Assembly (NCBI GenBank): GCA_041746105.1
Contig: JBGTHP010000015.1
Coordinates: 1 to 64,000, forward strand
Source of the DNA: JBFHRE01 sp041746105
GTDB taxonomy: Bacteria; Actinomycetota; Acidimicrobiia; Spongiisociales; ZC4RG35
Reading direction: 5' to 3'
DNA length: 64,000 nucleotides
The notes under the pieces were generated by a model that was not told the origin of the DNA, made no database searches, and saw only the letters and a list, made by a program, of their open reading frames with translations. The position numbers and the translations under genes were made by a program. Positions within the stretch are counted from its first letter, which is position 1. Every line of letters starts with the position of its first letter. This document shows, one piece after another, positions 60,694 through 64,000 of the stretch.

Positions 60694-60766
60694 CAGCCCC
60701 GACCAGGTTCGAACTGGCGTTTCCGGCTTGAAAGGCCGGCGTCCTAGACCGCTGGACGACGGGGCC
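60694..60766 (-). tRNA. tRNA-Glu (anticodon TTC)
   Basis: A 73-nt cloverleaf on the minus strand: acceptor GGCCCCG/CGGGGCT (one G-U pair), D-arm, anticodon stem CCGGC/GCCGG with loop CTTTCAA (anticodon TTC), T-arm GCCAG-TTCGAAC-CTGGT, discriminator G. CCA is not encoded. TAGCAT at 60779-60784 (minus) is a likely -10. It lies downstream of gltX, the gene for its own synthetase. Confidence 0.93.
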
Positions 60767-60823
60767 AGGGGTCACGACATGCTAGCGACGGGCCTCTGAA
60801 TCGCCAGATCGATGACTCACTCC

Positions 60824-60844
60824 CCGGTCTTCAATCGAGACCGG
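60824..60844 (-). terminator. hairpin at the end of the FAH-gltX-DinB operon
   Basis: CCGGTCT (60824-60830), 7-base loop, AGACCGG (60838-60844): a perfect 7-bp stem that spans the DinB stop codon. No T-run follows on the minus strand, so its strength is uncertain. Confidence 0.4.
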
Positions 60845-61280
60845 CTCGAGCCCTCGAAATCTGACCGGCGTGTTCATGGGCATGCTCGGAGTAGATCCTC
60901 ACCCAATCGGCCAGCGTGTAACGCCCGCTCTCGGTGTGGGTCCCCGACCGATCGAGGTCTGGTTCCGTCAGACGTTCGAGAATCTCCAGATTCGCTTCTC
61001 GGACTGCCCTCAGCATCTGTAGCGAGCCTGCGATCGGGCGGTCGTACCAGAGAAGGGTGCCGTAAGAAGATTCGTCGTAGCCCTGGATCAATGGCTCATC
61101 TTCTGTCAACAGCTGTCGCAATCTGATCGAACTGCGGGTCTCCGAGTCGGCCAGGTGGTGTACCACCCAGCGAGCGGACCAGCCTGTCGGCGGTTTGTTG
61201 TCCAACTCGTCGTCAGTGACCCCGGCCAGGGCCTTTTCGACCGCGGCCATTCCCGACCGATACCGATCCAACTCTTTCAC
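60831..61280 (-). CDS. DinB-superfamily metalloprotein
   Basis: A 149-residue four-helix-bundle protein. The three His of the metal site are visible: VVHHLADSE near residue 45 and EHAHEHAGQISRA near the C-terminus. DinB-like enzymes include thiol S-transferases that use mycothiol or bacillithiol. GTG 61280 overlaps the gltX stop (GTGA); a longer frame would be antisense to gltX. Confidence 0.82.
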   Translation of the reverse strand: MKELDRYRSGMAAVEKALAGVTDDELDNKPPTGWSARWVVHHLADSETRSSIRLRQLLTEDEPLIQGYDESSYGTLLWYDRPIAGSLQMLRAVREANLEILERLTEPDLDRSGTHTESGRYTLADWVRIYSEHAHEHAGQISRARAGLD

Positions 61281-62695
61281 AATCGCTCCAATGACTCTTG
61301 AATCCTGGCCAGTGTTGTTTCTCGTCCGAGCGCGGCGACCGACTCGAACAACGGCGGCGAGATCGCCGATCCCGTGACCGCGACTCTCACCGGCTGCAGA
61401 CCCTTCTTGGCACCAACCTCGAGTTCTTCGAGCATCGCCCGTAACGCCGCCTCGACCGCCGCTGCGTCGAAATCGCCCTGACCGCCCAGTCGGATTTGGG
61501 CCACCCGCAAAATATCGGCAACACCTTCCTTGGTCATGATCTTTTCCCAGGAATCCCGGTCGAACGTCAGATCCTCGTCGATCAAAAATCGAAGCTGGCT
61601 CGGAACCTCGGTCAAGAACTTGGTCCGCTCCTGCACCAGCGGCAATACCAGTGTAACGCGCGTCCATTCTTCATCCGAGAACGGCCTCCCGAATTCGCTC
61701 TCGAGCGGGGCCTGGATCATTTCACGGAAGGAATCCGCCGACAAGGCCCTGATGTATTCGCCATTGATCCAAGCGAGCTTGTCGAGGTCGAATATGGCGG
61801 AGCCCTTGGAAACGTTCTCGAGATCGAAAGCCGCAATTGCCTCTTGCACCGTGAAGATCGTCCGGTCTGATCCGATCGACCAACCCAGAATCGACAGGAA
61901 GTTGAGCATTGCCGCCGGGAGATACCCGCCTTCGCGATACGCCTTCAGCGAAGTGTCGCCGTGCCTCTTCGAGAGTTTTTTGCCGTCCGGACCAAACAAA
62001 AGAGGAAGATGGGCGTAGGTGGGGACCGACCCACCGAGGGCCCTGGTCAACAGGATGTGTTTCGGCGTCGAGGACAACAGGTCTTCACCTCTGGCCACAT
62101 GGGAAATCCGGTAGTCGACGTCATCGACGGTTGAGGCAAGGTGATAGGTCGGAGCCCCGTCCGATCGCAGGATCACAAAGTCATCCACTGTTTCGGCTTC
62201 GAAGACCATGTCGTCCCTGACCAAGTCGTGAAAGGTGACGGGAGCATCCTGGGGGACCGAAAAGCGAATCGCCCCGGAAGTGGCAGTTCGCTCTGGTCGG
62301 CGGATGTATGAGTTCGGGTGTTTCTTCTCTGCTGTGGCTCTTTGGCGCAACGCCTCGAGTTCCTCTGGCGAACGATCGTCGAAGTAGGCGAGGTCTCGAC
62401 CCACCAGATCAAGGGCTGCCTGTCGATAATGATCGAACCGGTCGGACTGGCGATAGCTCCCATGCGGTCCACCGACATCGACCCCTTCATCCCAGTCGAG
62501 CCCCAGCCAGTCGAAGCCGGCCTTGATGTCGTCTTCGTAGACCCTGTCGGAGCGCTCGAGGTCGGTGTCGTCGACCCGAAGGATGAACACGCCACCGTGG
62601 TGACGGGCGAACAGCCAATTGAACAATGCCGCCCTGACGTTGCCGACATGGACATATCCCGTCGGGGAAGGAGCAATTCTGACTCGCACGCTCAT
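61277..62695 (-). CDS. gltX: glutamyl-tRNA synthetase
   Basis: A 472-residue class I synthetase. HIGH-type PSPTGYVHVGNVRAALFN at residues 9-26, KMSKS-type GKKLSKRHG near 250, and an alpha-helical anticodon-binding half. It loads tRNA-Glu, and in this lineage probably also tRNA-Gln for the amidotransferase route. ATG overlaps the FAH-family stop by four bases. The cognate tRNA-Glu gene lies 0.5 kb downstream on the same strand. Confidence 0.95.
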   Translation of the reverse strand: MSVRVRIAPSPTGYVHVGNVRAALFNWLFARHHGGVFILRVDDTDLERSDRVYEDDIKAGFDWLGLDWDEGVDVGGPHGSYRQSDRFDHYRQAALDLVGRDLAYFDDRSPEELEALRQRATAEKKHPNSYIRRPERTATSGAIRFSVPQDAPVTFHDLVRDDMVFEAETVDDFVILRSDGAPTYHLASTVDDVDYRISHVARGEDLLSSTPKHILLTRALGGSVPTYAHLPLLFGPDGKKLSKRHGDTSLKAYREGGYLPAAMLNFLSILGWSIGSDRTIFTVQEAIAAFDLENVSKGSAIFDLDKLAWINGEYIRALSADSFREMIQAPLESEFGRPFSDEEWTRVTLVLPLVQERTKFLTEVPSQLRFLIDEDLTFDRDSWEKIMTKEGVADILRVAQIRLGGQGDFDAAAVEAALRAMLEELEVGAKKGLQPVRVAVTGSAISPPLFESVAALGRETTLARIQESLERL

Positions 62696-63453
62696 CGTGA
62701 CACCACCCGATTTGCCAGAGTCCCGATGCCGTCCACTTCGATCTCCATCACGTCGCCAGGGAGTACAGGGCCCACACCAGAAGGAGTCCCGGTCAAGATC
62801 ACATCGCCAGGGAGGAGAGTCATGACCTGGGTGACAAACTCGAGGATCTCGGCAACGCCAAAAACCATGTCAGAGGTGAAGCCGGCCTGTTTGACCTCGC
62901 CGTTCACTCTGGCAATGACCGCGAGCCGCTCGAGGGGGTCGAGTTCTGTCTCGATCGCTGGCCCCAGCGGACAAAACGTGTCGAAACTTTTGGCTCTGGT
63001 CCATTGGCCGTCCTTGCGTTGGAGATCACGGGCCGTGACATCGTTGGCTGCGGTGTATCCGAAGATGAATTGATTGGCGTCTTCTGCCTTGACGTTCCTG
63101 GCAACTCTTCCGATAACGACGGCCAACTCCGCCTCATGATGTACCTCACTCGAGATGGTTGGATAAACCACTCGGGAATCGGGACCAACCACCGAGGTGG
63201 CCGGCTTCATGAATATCAGCGGCTCCTCCGGAACGGTCCCGCCCATCTCATCGGCGTGATCGACGTAGTTTTTACCCACACACACCACCTTGGACGGAAG
63301 CACCGGCGCCAGGAGCTGCACCGAACCCCAAGGAAGCAGGGTTTCTGTTGCCTCCCAGGCCACAAACGGCGACCCGACATAAACGGTCACGCCCGCGGCC
63401 TCGGCCAGGCCATAGGCGATATCGGTTCCGGCCTTGAAACGAACGATCTTCAT
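62692..63453 (-). CDS. fumarylacetoacetate hydrolase-family protein
   Basis: A 253-residue FAH-fold enzyme (hydrolase, isomerase or oxaloacetate decarboxylase-like). Marks: CVGKNYVDHADEMGG, EVHHEAELAVVIG with metal Glu residues, GYTAANDVTARDLQ, KSFDTFCPLGP and ILTGTPSGVGP. A divalent metal sits in the Glu-rich site. TAGCGT on the minus strand lies 9 bases before the ATG. Substrate not predictable. Confidence 0.9.
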   Translation of the reverse strand: MKIVRFKAGTDIAYGLAEAAGVTVYVGSPFVAWEATETLLPWGSVQLLAPVLPSKVVCVGKNYVDHADEMGGTVPEEPLIFMKPATSVVGPDSRVVYPTISSEVHHEAELAVVIGRVARNVKAEDANQFIFGYTAANDVTARDLQRKDGQWTRAKSFDTFCPLGPAIETELDPLERLAVIARVNGEVKQAGFTSDMVFGVAEILEFVTQVMTLLPGDVILTGTPSGVGPVLPGDVMEIEVDGIGTLANRVVSR

Positions 63454-63484
63454 GTCAGAGGAACGCTAGCGAGCCGGGCCGGCG

Positions 63485-63964
63485 TCAAAATGCGTGGTTG
63501 AGCGCCCACCGAATCCGGTCAGGATGCTCGGCCAACAGGTCGGGATCGACGTCGGCCACGGCGGTGCGACCTTTCGATCTTTCGTGGGGCACGGCCGCAA
63601 GCCATTTTTCGAGCCGCTCGGAAAGCGCATCGGGAACGCCTTCGATCATGCCACAAAACAGCTTGGCCACATGCAGGTCCCCCGGAACCGGGGCCCGGCC
63701 CAAGGCTGCGGCTCTGGCCGCCATCAGAGCGACCAGCACTGCCTCCAGATTCGGGTCGTTTTGGGGATCGACCTTGCGGATGATCTTGAGCGCCCAGCCG
63801 GTGTCAGGCCCGGGAGTGCCGAAGGTTCCTCCGGTCGGGACCTGGTCGGGCGAGGTGATCACGCCCGGCTTGGAACTTGGGCTCCAACGGGACGCTGCAC
63901 TCGTGTCGAGCACGGGACGCGGCAGATCGGATTGGTCGATCTCGATGTTGGGCTGCTGAGCCAT
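63485..63964 (-). CDS. hypothetical 159-residue protein
   Basis: No family recognised. N-terminal third is disordered-like and rich in Pro/Ser/Gly; the middle (EAVLVALMAARAAALGRAPVPGDLHVAKLF, about 75-105, here an approximate span) is helical, and the C-terminal part carries Trp-containing helices. No signal peptide. ATG 63964 has TAACAT (63971-63976, minus) 6 bases upstream, a leaderless start. Confidence 0.7.
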   Translation of the reverse strand: MAQQPNIEIDQSDLPRPVLDTSAASRWSPSSKPGVITSPDQVPTGGTFGTPGPDTGWALKIIRKVDPQNDPNLEAVLVALMAARAAALGRAPVPGDLHVAKLFCGMIEGVPDALSERLEKWLAAVPHERSKGRTAVADVDPDLLAEHPDRIRWALNHAF

Positions 63965-64000
63965 GGTCCGATGTTAGAGGTCCCAGGGCGCCCCTCATCG

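Noticed and set aside
1..64000. CRISPR array, prophage, insertion sequence or integron
   Set aside because: No spaced direct repeats, transposase, integrase or terminal inverted repeats were seen; all genes look like core chromosome.

Overview
The window is a dense, high-GC bacterial chromosome segment with no mobile element, integrase, rRNA or CRISPR array. The gene set points to an actinobacterium, probably a deep-branching, Acidimicrobiia-like lineage: two luciferase-like F420-type oxidoreductases, a SUF system with SufU and a Rieske partner, Ino1, menaquinone genes, a DevR/DevS-type two-component pair, and a secreted peptidase with cysteine-paired SLH-like repeats. The class assignment is inference; the phylum is well supported by gene content. 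Genes are tightly packed, with many ATGA, GTGA or TGATG overlaps. The longest gene-free stretches are 29348-29608 and 44759-45008, both under 300 bases and both described below. More than twenty starts follow a TANNNT hexamer by only 6-8 bases, the signature of leaderless mRNAs, and this was used to choose starts.

Layout. 1-1771: E2 acyltransferase (cut by the window edge) and dihydrolipoamide dehydrogenase. 1836-7805: a 30-residue membrane ORF, an acyl-CoA dehydrogenase operon with three small genes of unknown role, a lipoprotein, a long acyl-CoA dehydrogenase facing a TetR regulator across a palindromic operator, and a metallo-hydrolase. 7818-11047: two luciferase-like paralogues flanking a secreted peptidoglycan amidase, then a YbaK-type deacylase. 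11164-23786: a SUF iron-sulfur system split into three transcription units (sufC-sufS-sufU, sufD-Rieske-second sufC, sufB), separated by fumC, an M42-like peptidase, a secreted glycosidase-like protein and a sigma-70 factor. All three SUF heads share one palindrome placed on the promoter. 23857-34404: glutamate synthase large subunit, M23 peptidase, HAD/LON-domain/DUF6941 operon, myo-inositol-phosphate synthase, class III aminotransferase, ArfB. 34414-39096: menE, menB, a membrane protein, menA and an SDR.

40956-50104 resembles a dormancy (DosR/DevR) locus: DUF3105 protein, DevR-like regulator, GAF-type DevS-like kinase, two SRPBCC paralogues, CBS-pair protein, universal stress protein, a three-cupredoxin multicopper oxidase, a PNPOx-fold protein and pyruvate phosphate dikinase. 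Two matches to the published DosR box lie exactly in the CBS/Usp and oxidase/PNPOx divergent intergenic regions. 50101-60679: MeaB GTPase, membrane proteins, an OmpR-type regulator broken by a one-base frameshift ahead of its kinase, Nfu, SpoIID-like protein, MurA with Asp in place of the fosfomycin-target Cys, RpiB, an M23 peptidase with SLH-like repeats, and a thioredoxin/DsbB pair. 60694-63964: tRNA-Glu, DinB-like protein, gltX, an FAH-family hydrolase and a hypothetical protein.
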